Positions 41,095-53,098 of a stretch of 64,000 nucleotides of DNA are shown here, in pieces. This stretch comes from Sarcophilus harrisii (taxonomy: Eukaryota > Chordata > Mammalia > Dasyuromorphia > Dasyuridae), in the NCBI RefSeq assembly GCF_902635505.1, contig NC_045429.1, forward strand, positions 427,021,669-427,085,668, read 5' to 3'. Under the pieces are notes generated by a model, which was given only the letters and a program-made list of their open reading frames with translations, was not told the origin of the DNA and made no database searches. Each line of letters begins with the position of its first letter. The first letter of the stretch is position 1. A program made the position numbers and the translations under genes.

Positions 41095-41960
41095 CTCTTG
41101 TCTCTTCTCTTTTTTCCCCTATACCATCCCTTGATGATTCATCAACTCTACTATTTCAACTATCACCTGTCTGCAGATAACTTCCAAACCAACATGTTTC
41201 TAACTGCCTGCTAGACGTTACTACTTGGAAGTCATTCTTCTTTCAAAAATCTTTGCCTTCTAACTTCCCTATTCCTATTAAGAACACTACTCTTCCAGTC
41301 ACTCAGCTTCACAATCTCATAATCACATTAGAGTATTTCCTGTTCTTGGTGGCAACTGATGGTACAAGGGGGTAAAGGGTTGGGCCTGGAGTCAGAAAGA
41401 TCTGAGTTCAAATCTTGGCTCAGGCACTTATTAGTTGTGTGGCACCAGACACAAATCATTTGACTTCTGTCAGCCTGTTTCCTTAAGTATAAAATAGGAC
41501 TAACAACAGCATCTACCTGGAAGGCTTGTTGTGAGCATCAAAAGGAATAATATCTGTAAAATGCTTAGAATGATGCATGATACACAGTAAGTACTATATA
41601 AAAATGCCAGTTCCCTTCCCTTTTTTAGGCCCTACCCATCAAGTTGTTGTCTTGTTGCATCTAAAGTCAAAGCACCTCTCATATCTGTACCCTTCTCTCT
41701 ACTCTTCAATTCCTTTAGTTCAGATCCTCAACACTTCTCATCTGGAGAACAGGTGCAACAGCACCCAATGGGTGTCTTCCCCTCTTCTATCCCTCTTCTT
41801 TATGGCTACCATAGTGAAAGTCCTAAAGCACACATCTGACCAAGTTTCTCTGATCAAGAAGCTTTAGTGACTCTTTATTGCCTTTGGGTTAAAATACAAA
41901 CTCATCTCTTTCACATGTAAAGTCTTTCACAATCAATTTCAATTTATGTCCCTATGATGA
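41095..41960 (+). repeat. L2 fragment interrupted by a SINE
   Basis: L2 text before ('cagataacttccaaaccaac', 'actgcctgctagacgttac') and after ('catctgaccaagtttctctg', 'ttattgcctttgggttaaaatac') surrounds a CORE-SINE/MIR-like element at about 41345-41615 ('gggcctggagtcagaaagatctgagttc', 'ggcttgttgtgagcatcaaa'). Confidence 0.75.
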
Positions 41961-42529
41961 TTTTATTTTTCTCTTTTGTTCATCATGTATTCACAAAAAT
42001 TTAAGAGTCCCTTTTAAAAAAATAGTTACACTTTTTTTTTGTTGTTGTTTTTTGGAGAGGTAGTAAAAGGGAAAGAGGGAAGAGCTATATGTGTGATGTG
42101 GTTTCATGTTTACATGTTAGGAAGATCATATTCAAGATTGTTCCATTAACTTGACTAGTCAAGATAATACAAATCAATTAGTCAATTGAAAAACCTTTTA
42201 TCAATTCAAGCAGCTTTGTGAGGCTCCAGACTGCAGTTGTGTTTTACTGTTACCAAAAAATTAAAAGCTATTTTTCCTTTGGATTTACTCAGGTATGGGG
42301 GAAAAACCCTTTAGTTTCTATGACTACTGCACAAAAATGCAACTTCAATGATTGTCAAAAAAATCTGATTCAATTCTAGTGATGCTAGAAATATAGATAA
42401 AACCAAAATCTACTCTGAAATAAAATGTCAGTTTTAAATAGGCTCTTCTCTGAAAGAGAATAGAATTCCTATTTCAGATGCAAGAGCAGCAGTTCTACCC
42501 ACTGCAACAACCAAGGTAGAATTAAATCT

Positions 42530-42710
42530 GGAAGAACAGACAAAGCACTAGACTTGGGAACTTGAAGAATCTGGATTCAAATCCTTAATCCCATTCTAAG
42601 TGATCCTAAGCCAATCTAGATCTTAGTTTCCTGATCTAAAAAATGAGGGTGCTAGACTACCTGACTTCTGATTTCCCTTTCAGCTCCAGATATATGATTT
42701 TAAAACCAGA
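42530..42710 (+). repeat. MIR-type CORE-SINE
   Basis: 'actagacttgggaacttgaag', 'ttagtttcctgatctaaaaaatgagg' and 'ttcagctccagatatatga' are the SINE order. It lies in the 5' intron of TDRKH. Confidence 0.6.
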
Positions 42711-43164
42711 TGTTTTTCACTCCTGCCCATTGGAATAAGCATCTCTCCTTTCCTCTTAGTTAAAAATTAAATGCAGACTTTCAAATTTTTAGTAATTCAC
42801 TAAAGAATCTGCAAAACTGTAGTGTTTATAAAACCTGTAACAACATTATATATTCTTGCCTAACCTGGCTCCTACTTCTCTTTCCCCACCAAAAAATACC
42901 CCAAACCTTTACTGCTGTTTCCTGAGCTTGCAGCCTTAATTCTATGCTCTTATTTTTCCAAGAGTAAATTAGCAAGCTCACTCTGACCTAATGGGGTAAA
43001 TTGTCTTTGGCAAGGAGACTTTGCCTGGATTGAAGTTTGTATGTGTATAGTTTTAAAATTACAAAATTTGTCCCAAATTGTGTATAAAAGCCATTTTTCT
43101 TTGAAGATAGAAAAATTTTTAGAACCTTCCCAGTGATATTAGGTAGGCTTTTCTTTCTTTTTTG

Positions 43165-43305
43165 TTGAGGCAACTGGGGCTAAATGACTTGCCCAGGGTC
43201 ACACAACTAGACAATGTTAAGTGTCTGAGATCAGTTTAAAAACTCTGGTCCTCCTAACTTCAGGGCTGGTGCTTTACTCTGACACCTAGCTGCCCCTAGG
43301 CTTTT
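43165..43305 (-). repeat. tRNA-derived marsupial SINE, antisense
   Basis: 'ttgaggcaactggggctaaatgacttgcccagggtcacacaac' and the end 'acacctagctgcccc' are the complement of the SINE body and head. Confidence 0.85.
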
Positions 43306-43959
43306 CTTTAAAACATTAAGTGTTATACCTGAGTTTAATTTTGAGGTCTTATTTAAATAACAGTAACTGACTTTAGAGAAACCAAAGACATATACACACA
43401 AAAAGCATCTCCTAAAAGACAAGAGGTTTTCTTTGAACAAATCTCATAACACATCTATATCATAAAGTCATTTATATAGTGTAAATATTATTTATGTTGG
43501 GTAATAATGTTATTTTTCTTAACCTTTGAGGATTTTGTAAGTTTTTCCATAGACTCTACAACATCCAAATTCTTCTATGGATGTATTTAATACCGATTTA
43601 AAATGGCTTTTTCCATAGATTCTAAATGCTTAGTCAAAGCAGTAGCTTGGAACAACAGCATATGCTAAGATTTCTTTCTTCGTTTTGTACTTTAAAATAC
43701 ATGACTTTAAATAACAAATGCTATATTTTTTACTTGAGCTCTTTCCTCCCTCCCTTTCTCTTCTCTGCTTCCAATTCTAAATTTTTTTAAGGCAAGCAAT
43801 CAACCATATGTACAAACACTAGCTCAACTAGTACCTTAGCAACAGTTTGATCTGAATGTCAATTCTAAAAATTCATGATTGTGGATTTTTACATAAATGA
43901 AGAACATGCTTAATATATCTTTTTTGTACAGTTGTTTAAGTCTGAATATTTTCTCTCTG

Positions 43960-44065
43960 ATTAGACTGTCAACTCTTTGGCAAGAACTATTTTATGCCTT
44001 GTTTTGTATTACCAGTGCTTAATACAATGCCTAAGTACTTAGTAAGTGCTTAATAAATGGTAGCT
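43960..44065 (+). repeat. L2 3'-end fragment
   Basis: 'gactgtcaactctttggcaag', 'ccagtgcttaatacaatgcc' and 'gtgcttaataaatggtagctg' match the L2 3' terminus. Confidence 0.7.
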
Positions 44066-44069
44066 GAGG

Positions 44070-46120
44070 AAAAACTTGTCAGTAACAGCTATCTCTCAGG
44101 CAATCTGGATCAAAGACAAAGATTCTGTATACAGCCATATTCTTATCTAATACTATGGCACTATGTACAATTATGAAGGTAAAGCTAAGGTCCTAGAGGT
44201 TTGGCATTTCTATAATATCTGTCAATGTCTATGTAATGGACATGTAGTTGGGTACCTAATAAGTATTTTAAAATTGAATTGAGAGCACAAGTATTTTCAG
44301 AAAAGTATCCAAACTTCCAAATACCCCTTTCAGGTGATCAGTATTTTCATTTCCTATTCACATCAAAGCGAATGAAAAAAAAAGGAAAGTAGAAGATAAA
44401 TTTGACTTTAGCGGTCAATTAATTATCTGTTACATACATGTAGCTCTATCAGGACCAGATTTATAAAACCTTACGTCTTAGGAATCTTATAATCTACTAA
44501 GAGGATAAGACATAAGTAAATCTATGATAAGCATGTTAGAGAGATAAATGCAATGAGAGAGGGATCTTAGAAGCCTTCATGGAAAAAGTGGTTTCTAAGA
44601 ATCCAAATGCTCCCCTTCCAGAGAGAGGGAAGGCAGAATGTACAAGATACTAACTAATCCCACTGTTTCCAATAAGATCATGACTGCAACAATGCAAATA
44701 GTTTTATTTCCATTGGTCTTTAGTCCTATTTGGGAAAAATGCATTCCAAATTTGAAGGAATTTGAGCAAGGGCAGATATGGCAAAAGAGATAATCGGAAG
44801 GGCAAGGTACCATTAAATCTTGTTCAGATCATAAAATACTTTATTTGAGATGTATCAACCTTTTGCCGATATGAATGGGTTTAGATAAGCCCACTTGTAC
44901 CAAAGACTAAATTTAAATAATCTCAATAATTACCAAATCAAAAGGATGTTTTCACACTCATATGTACAAACATGCATATATATGTACATACCCATACCAT
45001 TTGTTTATTACTAAATTAAAGGCTAAATTTATTTAGATATACATACTGTCATGAACACTGCTGGATAAAACGTTTAAAAATTACTTGATGCTTGCTTGCT
45101 TTATTTTATTACTTAAATGGAATAGGAAAGTAATACAAAGAAAAGACAGAATGTCAGAATCTGATCACTCTACCAAAATACAAGAATTCAGGATAAGCAT
45201 ACAGTTCAAGTCAGACCAGTTAATTCTGCTCAAGGAAGAGCATAACCTCCTTTGAAAATGCAACATTTCAGATCTGTGAACCTAATTCTGACAATGATAG
45301 GTGATACAGTACATAAAAAAGTGTAGGCACAAAAGAATCCATACTATAGCTAAAATAAGTTAGAGCTGAGAATTCAAAGTACTCCAAATATGAAAATTAG
45401 CAAAATTATTATCAGTCCTCTCACACCTTTCCCCTCACAATTAAATATGTTGCATTACTCCACTCAACTTTCCGCCTTGGCATATAGGCACAGTGTGAAA
45501 AAATAAAATTAAAGGGAAAAAAAGCACTAACCTTTAAGTCAGATGGAAACTGACTCTGACACTAGTGGGTGACCTGGGCAAATGACTTACCTCTTTGGAA
45601 TCTCTGTTTCCTCATCTGTACAAAGGGAATAGAATAGAGTATGGAAGCTAGAAGAGGTCTGCTTCCATAAATACTAGCTGGGTAACCCTGGGCAAGTCCA
45701 TTAACCTCTCATTGACCTACACAACTTTAAGACAGAAGTTGCAAACCAAGGTTGGTGGAGGGTGTTACTTTACCAGGAACTCCTTTCACAGATGAAATCT
45801 CTGATTCGGACAGAAAAATATGAGGATACTTGCTTACTTGACAGAGCTGAAGTGAAGAAAATGTTTTTAAACCTTAACCTTATATGTATGTGTTTCCATT
45901 ATAAACAAGTTGATAATAACCAATATACATTTTTGTACCAAATTCCCTTTTAAAAATCAATGAAATAGTCAAATACTACTTCCAAAAGGAGCTTTCACAA
46001 ACCAAGAATCAAGTGTTTTTCATGCCTGTTAAGAGCATTTCAGAAGCATCTGAGGATAATAAATCCACTTCTTCCTTTATGTGTAAAAACTGATGGGATA
46101 AAGAAACCTCATACCTTTCC
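44070..46120. other. TDRKH 5' intronic or upstream sequence, no gene
   Basis: This is AT-rich sequence with no recognisable exon. A degraded SINE-like segment is at about 45530-45720 ('tgacctgggcaaatgacttacc', 'ggtaaccctgggcaagtcc'), where two SINE 3' parts appear in a row. I see nothing else that I can name. Confidence 0.4.
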
Positions 46121-46129
46121 CTTAAGAAA

Positions 46130-46425
46130 GGGGCAAGGATTTTTGTTTTCTTTCCCAGGTTATTTTTACCTTCTTTCTAAATCCGATTTTTCTTGTGCAA
46201 CAAGATAACAGTATAAACATGTATACCTATATTGTCTTCAATATATACTTTAACATGTTTAACATGTATGAGACTGCCTGCCATCTAGAGGAGGGGATGG
46301 AGGGAAGGAGGGGAAAAGTTGGAACCCAAATGTTTGCATGGGTCAATGTTGAAAAATTACCCATATATATGTTTTGTCAATAAAAAGCTCTAATAATAAT
46401 AATTTTTAAAAGGGGGGGGCAAGGA
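46130..46425 (+). mobile_element. 5'-truncated L1 3' end with about 10-bp target-site duplication
   Basis: The insert (46140-46415) has 'cttgtgcaacaagataacag', 'actgcctgccatctagagg', 'caatgttgaaaaattaccca' and 'gtcaataaaaagctc' plus an A-rich tail. GGGGCAAGGA flanks it at 46130-46139 and 46416-46425. The right copy sits in a G run, so its exact edge is uncertain. Confidence 0.8.
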
Positions 46426-46689
46426 CTAAAGACAGGCTTTGAAAGCAAAGTCAGTTTTCTGTCAATTCCAAATTATGGTAACTGGACTAGAAGGGTGGCA
46501 GAGAGAGGGATCAAATAATTGAGTTTAGTAATAAAGGCAAAAATGAGTTAGGGAGCAAGTGATAATTTTATTAAAAGGAAAATTAAAGAAAAAAACAACA
46601 ACCCTGAAGAAAGGCAAAGTGACAACTCTACTTCTCCTGGGGCCTTTTTCTCCCCCCAGACAGCTCAGGACTGATATGATGTGATATGA

Positions 46690-46870
46690 AGAAATGTAGA
46701 TGGGTTTTGCAATTAAAAGACCTGGGTTCAAATTTTAATTTCTTACCTGTATGATCTTGGGCAAATCACTTAACCTCTCTGTGGGATCAGTTTCCTCATC
46801 TGTAGAATTAGGGATTTGAACTAGATAAACTCTGTGGTCCCTTCCAGCTCTAAATCTATGTATGATCCTA
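46690..46870 (+). repeat. MIR-type CORE-SINE
   Basis: 'agacctgggttcaaattttaat', 'cttgggcaaatcacttaacctctctg', 'tttcctcatctgtagaatta' and 'tggtcccttccagctctaaatc' give the full CORE-SINE order. Confidence 0.8.
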
Positions 46871-46999
46871 AGATTGGAACCCTGGTAAGACTAAAAATAG
46901 GCTCTCCGGCTTATGCTAGCATCCCTGAATATTAAGGGTAGAGGCTTTTCTTTGCAGTCATGATTTCCGGGGTTAAGGCGGCTATAAAATGTACTTTTG

Positions 47000-48950
47000 C
47001 ACTAACACTCCCACAAGACTCAGAACCTCTTACCTACTTCCCGCCCCCTCCCTCAGCCCCTTCCTACTTCCAACCTCTCTCCGTTCCCATGCCAACTGCA
47101 GCCTGCGCCCTCCCCCTTCCTACCCACACGTCCCCTTTTCTGCCCCTCCCCCCACCTGCTGGCGCTCCCCTCTCCCGGCTTCTCTTTCATTCCCAGGCCT
47201 CCCTCCCAAATGTAGGGCCGCAGGGCTCATCTCCGCGGCTCCTTCCCCACCTCGGCTGCCTCCTCACACCCTTACTCCACCATCTCCCCCGCCCCTCCCT
47301 TTGCCTCCCCGCTCTCGCCCAACCTCCTCCGCTTTTCTTTTTCTCAAAGAACGCGCTTAATAAATGTTCTCGACTCCTCAACCCCTCCCCACAGGGCCCA
47401 AGGCCTCCATCTTCCCCAAATCCCCTCTCCTCATCCTCTCCGCCCCTAGACTCTTGGCTTTTTTCCAACCGCTTCGCTTTTTCTCACTCCCTTTCATCTG
47501 CTCACACGCCCTCGGACCCAGCTCTAAACTCCCTCTCCGGTCCCGGTCCCGGCCCCGGCTTATACCACTCCTCTGGGAAGAGCCGTCGTCCCCTCGGCTC
47601 CCTAGTCGCCGTCTCCTCACACCCCGACGAGGGGAACTGCGGGGCCTTGCTTCAGCCAATCAGCGCCCACCCATGTGACCCACCACATCCAATCCTCCGC
47701 CGGCGTCCTCTCCGGCCGATCGGCTTCCATTGCTCCCTCCCTCCCACCGCCCCTACTTTCTTCCTAAGCCAATCATCCCGCGAGCTTCCCTGTGAACGAC
47801 GTACCTGCCTCGTGCGGGTGCCCAATAACGAGAGTGAGTTTCAGAGTCGGTCCTCCACGACCGCCAATAAGAGCCGCAAGCTAGGGAGGGACCGCCTTTT
47901 CTTCCATTGGGCCGGCACCTGCCTGAGAATTAAACAGCCAATCGGAGGTTTCCAGGAGCTCGCTCTTGCGTAGTGTTTGGCCAATCATTGAACGGAACTT
48001 CTGCGGCTGCTCGAGTTTTGGCAGAAAGCCTGTTGTCCGGCTAGCTCGGTTCGCGCGTAGTAGGTTGGCCGAAGGGAACAGGACGGTTCCCCCGGCGTGT
48101 CGTCCTCTGCATATTGCCCATGTTGTGTCTCATCGCTTAGCCGGGGGACAGCTGCGATATGTCGTGGGAGAGACCCGTCGTGGTCAGAGCCCCTTTTCTA
48201 GGGACACAGGGTCCCCACGTTGGGGCAAGTCCCGGAGTCTGGGCGCGCTTGGGTAGCGCGTCGAAGCACGTGGAGGGGCGGGAACAAACCTCTTTAGGTT
48301 GGGTGGGGGAGGGGAGAGGATCCTTCTCGGCCAAGGAAGAAACCAGTGGGAAGGTTGGAGGTCAGACCTCCGAAAGGATCCGCGATGAGGGAGGCGTGGT
48401 AAGGGGAAGGGAGGGGTCGGGACTTGGGGGGGCAGGGCAGGGCGGTCAGAAGGCGGACAACCTCTGTGTGCACCAGTAACTCTCACTACAGCTGAGACTC
48501 ACTTAGCGACTCTGCAAAGTACTCTTCATCCTTCCGTTTCATTCCGCCCTGCTATAGTATCGTCCCCTGGCCCCTTTTTACAGCCCTAAGACTCAGATCT
48601 AGCGGCTTGCGCCCGCTGACCGCCACGGCCGGTAGTGGCGGATCTCCACCTTCCTGACCTGCTCCGGCTGGCTTGGAAGCAAAAGGCCATCTTCGGAGAT
48701 CTCGGCTGGGGCAGGGACAAGCGAGCCCTCGCTCCTTGGGGAGAGGTTGGGTTTGCTCGGGGCTCCTTGTGTTCCGCACCAGTAAGAAGGACCTTCCTGA
48801 AGGGCTGAACCCTTATCGCTAGGTCCCATTCCTCCTATCCCTCCGGCTGAACTACATGGCTCTGTGTCCCGGGGAAAGGTGGTCCTGTCCCCCAGCCCTT
48901 GCCCTGCCCAGCCCCCGCACCCCTGAATCTCCACTCCTCCGTCTTCCAAT
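47000..48950. promoter_or_regulatory. CpG island, likely TDRKH promoter
   Basis: GC- and CpG-rich, TATA-less sequence begins after a pyrimidine-rich stretch on the + strand. It is the only island upstream of the TDRKH coding start at 40002, and in other mammals TDRKH has an upstream noncoding first exon. The 5'UTR before the ATG has an acceptor near 40013-40028, so a first exon must lie upstream; this island is the best candidate. A divergent transcript to the right is possible. Long open frames here are compositional. Confidence 0.6.
47656..47985. promoter_or_regulatory. Cluster of eight CCAAT boxes
   Basis: CCAAT occurs at 47656, 47689, 47769, 47822, 47864, 47938 and 47981, and the complement ATTGG at 47906-47910. 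Several have NF-Y-like context (agCCAATca at 47654, agCCAATcg at 47936, ggCCAATca at 47979). Start-to-start spacings are 33, 80, 53, 42, 42, 32 and 43 bp, so most are near three, four or five helical turns. NF-Y binding is inferred. Confidence 0.65.
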
Positions 48951-49254
48951 CAACTCAGTGCCGCACTGTCGTCTGTCTAAGTCCGGACCACCAGGTCTCA
49001 TCTACAAACGCTGGTTTCCTTGATTTTCTCCCCTTCGCGGCACACCGGAAACCCACAACTTTCTATAGAAAATCTTTTCCAGTCTCGCTTAATGCTGTTC
49101 TCTCCAAGTTATCCTCTGCGTGTCTTGTTTGTAGTGTGGGCGCTTTCTTGTTGTCTTCACTATTAATGGCTCGAGAGCAGGGGCTATTTTCGCTCTTCTT
49201 TATATCGCCAGTGCTTTAGTACAGTGTCTAGCATGTAACAGAGGCTTAATAAAC

Positions 49255-49475
49255 TCTAGACCTGGATAGAGAGTTGGGCTTATTGTCAGAAAGAATTGAG
49301 TTTAAATTCTTTCTCATTTTCTAGCTAGCTGTGTGACCCTGAATAAGTCACTTCACTTATTCTCAGGTTCCTCATCTGTAAAATGGGGTTGGTACTAGAG
49401 GTCCTTGTGAAGATCAAATGAGATAGCATAAAGTGATTGGCAAACATAAATGCTAACCATAGTTATTATTTTTTC
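49255..49475 (+). repeat. CORE-SINE/MIR-like element
   Basis: 'ctagctgtgtgaccctgaataagtcacttc', 'ttcctcatctgtaaaatggggttgg' and 'aaacataaatgctaaccatag' follow the CORE-SINE order. The L2-like end 'gtctagcatgtaacagaggcttaataaac' precedes it at about 49225-49255. Confidence 0.75.
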
Positions 49476-49484
49476 AAATTTAAC

Positions 49485-50350
49485 ATGTTCAAAACAGAAT
49501 TCATAATCATTCTCTCCAAATCCTCCCCTCCTCTGAACGTTCCTATTCTTGTCAAAAGGACCACCTTATTCCCAATCATGTAGGCTCAAAAGTTCAGAGT
49601 GATTCTCAGCTCCTTCCCGTCACTCCCTCCATACATCCGACCTGTTGCTTAATCTTCTCATTTCTATTTTCATGACATCCTTCATATACCTCTTTTTCTT
49701 TCTCCCATCCAGACCCTTATCCCCTCTCCTGCACTATTATGATAACCTTCTATTTGTCTCCCTGGCTAATCCTTCCCTCATTTGCTAAATGGGATTTTAG
49801 TAAACCATAGGTCGGATGATATTCTTTTTTATCCCCTATCCAATAAAATCCAGCGGCTCACTAATTCCTCTACAATCCAACATAAAGGTCTCGGTTTGAT
49901 ATTTAAATCTCTTCATAATTTTGCCCTTTACAGTCTTCTTACACTTTAGTCTCTATTACACATCCTGTGATTTAGCTGCCTAAACTGTCCTATTTGCTGT
50001 TCCTTGAAAACATCTCCCATCTCCATGCCTTTGAGCGGATCCGGAACTCGCAGGCCTAGAATGCATGGAGACTTCCTCATCTCTCTCTTAGCTTCCTTAA
50101 AGACTCATCTCAAACTCTGACTTTTGCAAGAAGACTTTCTTGGTCCCACTAGCTGTTTGTAGCTTCCCTGTTGAGATAACTCCATCTATTCTGTATCTTA
50201 TCTTACATGTACCTAGTTATATATTCCCCCATTAGAATGTGAATTTCTTCAGAACAAAGACTATTTTTGCCTTTCTTTATATTAACGATGGTTAACACAA
50301 TGCTTGGCATGGAATTAGCACTTAATAAATACTTATGGATTGACTGACTG
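49485..50350 (+). repeat. L2 LINE 3' end, long copy
   Basis: The order 'acatgttcaaaacagaattc', 'ctcaaaagttcagagtgattc', 'cctgcactattatgataacc', 'acatctcccatctccatgcc', 'actcatctcaaactctgac' and the terminus 'cacttaataaatacttatgg' plus 'attgactgactg' is the L2 3' region to its very end. Confidence 0.85.
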
Positions 50351-50459
50351 CTAACTCCAACTCATAAACAGCTTAGTCAATCCCTATGGACAGAATAAGG
50401 GAGAGAGAGGTGAGTCACAAAACACTATTGTAATTTTAAGGCCCCCTCTATTTTAGGGT

Positions 50460-50690
50460 CATGATGTATTGGGATCTTTCTTTAAAATTGTTTTCCCAAT
50501 GAACAAAAATCTATTTTCTCCCTCTTCTTCCCCCCTCCCTTCCACCCCAGCCAATTGGAAAAAAGAAAAGAAAGAAGAAAAAAGCCCTTGTAACCAATAT
50601 GCATGGTCAAACAAAACAAATCCCTGCATTAGCCACGTCCAAAAAAAAAAAAAAAATTTGCCTTCTTCTATAGAGGATGATTAGCTTTTG
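50460..50690 (-). repeat. L1 3'UTR fragment, antisense
   Basis: 'gttttcccaatgaacaaaaatct', 'cccagccaattggaaaaaag' and 'gtaaccaatatgcatggtcaaacaaaac' recall the antisense L1 3' segment that is also present at 52130-52500. Limits are approximate. Confidence 0.5.
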
Positions 50691-52119
50691 AGAGCTTTGC
50701 AATTATAGTTTAAAATATCTAAGTCTTTCTGCTTCCCCTTCCCTGCTTCTGTCTCTTTGTCACTTACCAGAAAATGAAGGGGAAAATTCTGGGCACTTGG
50801 AACTTTCAGAAAGTGGCTCCAGCCAAGTGCTACATAAGTTAGACTATGGTAAGTGTTGACTGGATGGTATGAATGATTACTTACTATTACTGAATGTAGT
50901 GTGGTGTAAAATACTGCTGCTTTTGGAACTAAAAGACCCAAGTTTTGCTACTTATCACTTGCCTGATCTTGGCAGTCACTGTGTTCCTTTAGGCTTCATC
51001 TCTCTCATCTGTTAAATGGTGTTGAGGGACATGTTAGGAGACTAGATGATATCTCAAGTTCTTGTAAGCTTAGTCTTATGTTCCTCTGATTCTGGTTGGC
51101 CTGAGGGGCTTCTGAAGTACCTTTCACTCTGAGATTCTGTGACTATACCATAGTAGCCTCTCTTGTGCAGTATCTTAGAGGAGCATGGGCCATTTATAAT
51201 GATGGCCATAGCATCACCAGCACCATCTTTGACTTCTGTGTAGATGGTCTGGTAGGAGTGATCCATAAGCAGAACAAGTAAGAATACATACTAGATTCCA
51301 TTTTAACATTTTTTTTTGAAGCATCTGATACCAACTTTACTGTTGCTGAGGATGAAGGCAAGGGAGAAAGTCAATTGAGGAATAGGAAAAACTAGGTGGA
51401 ATAAGGGGAAGAACTGAACAATGTCCCATCTCCAACACATATACTGACATGGGGAATAAAATAAAAATAAAATAAAATAAATAAATGACTTGGCTTGAAT
51501 CTTTCACATAGAACTGATCTCCCTTGTTATCTTCCCTCCATACCCCTTTATACTACCATATTCCATCACCTGATTCTCTAATATCTCATAAAACTCCTTC
51601 CCTCTCCAAAGAAAAAAATTCCTTCCCTCTCTCTTTACTAACAGGCCTTATGTGGTGAGGGCAAAGAGAGGTGGGGGTTCTCTCTTACATTAGAGATCCA
51701 ACTGTATGTTCCTGATTTCCAGCTCTCCTTTGATTCTAGATTTTGGAAGCAAAAAGGGACAGAGGAAGGCCTTAGGGTCTACAGGAGGCATCAGAACGGA
51801 GAGATCCGTGGGGAGTGAGGAATTAGGAACAGATATTTTTCTACTCCTTAGAACTTTCCCCAGCTACAATTGACTTAGGCCAGCATGGCACTTCTGATAC
51901 AGGTATATGGAAAGAGAAGACATGGTCTAGGAAGGAAATAGGGTTTTGGAATATGTCCATCAAAAAATGTTAATGTGATCATAGTGGTCATGGGCTTGGA
52001 ATGATTATGTGATAGGCATGGGTTTGGGGATGTGTGTGCATGTGTGTGTGTGAGACTACTGATACCCACTCCCCTCTCAACTCCCCTTGCCTTCATCCCT
52101 ACCCTTATTCCTGGCAAAT

Positions 52120-53064
52120 AAAAATTTAAAAACAGAAGAGAAAGAAAAAGAAAAAAAAAAAACAGCCTTGGGAACTAATAAGCCACACAGTGGCCATGTC
52201 TAAGTAAAGTATGTCTATTTTTGTGTCTTGAATCCCACTCCTCTATGAAGAGGTGCCATTATAGATCCTAGAGATTATTACATTGAGTAGAGTTCTTAAA
52301 TCTTTCAGAATTATTTTTCTTTATATTGCTGTCCTCATATAAATTGTTCTCCTGGTTCTGCTTGCTTCATTTTGTATCAGTTCATACTACCCAGAATTCT
52401 TTGAAATTGTCTCATATCATTTCTTACAGTGCAATATTTCATTATACTCATATACCACATTTTGTTTAGCCATTCCCAATTGATGGATACCTCTTTATAT
52501 TCTAGTTCTTTTATTTTTTTAAATTTCAATTCAGGATCAGGAAATTTGTTTCAATCTTACCTATTCCCTCCCTGATATTATTTTCCTTCTTGATATATCC
52601 ATATCCTTTTCTTTTCCTGCTAAGCTTGTTGTATTTCTACACAAAATTATCAGTGCTCCTTTTTTTACTCTTAAAATCCTCAGATTAGGACAGTGTTCCC
52701 CTACCCAAATCCTCTCATTTTCTCTTTTAACAATACTTTTTGAAGCATTCAGTGTCTGAAGGCTTTTCACTTTTTTTGAATAATATATCATATAGTCCTC
52801 TCCAATTGCTCCAATAAATGTATATTTCTAAGTTTCTCTTGTGTTTTCATTTCATAGTACCCATGCTGCTCTGGTCTTTTAATTTGGATGAAAAACTTTA
52901 TTCCTTTTTTTCCTTCTATAGGATTGTACTCAGTTTTGGAGGTTAATTATTTTTCATTTTAAACATAGGCCTTTGGAAAATATTGCATTTTAAGATCTCT
53001 AATTATAGTAGAAGCTGTCAGATCTTATGTGGTCTTTTAGGTCCTTGATACTTAAGCTAGTTGG

Positions 53065-53098
<34 letters not shown>

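Noticed and set aside
46960-47973. Open frame of 337 codons on the + strand in the TDRKH CpG island
   Set aside because: The product is low-complexity Pro/Ser/Leu-rich, matches nothing I know, and follows from a C-rich strand with few stops. The region looks like a promoter with CCAAT boxes.
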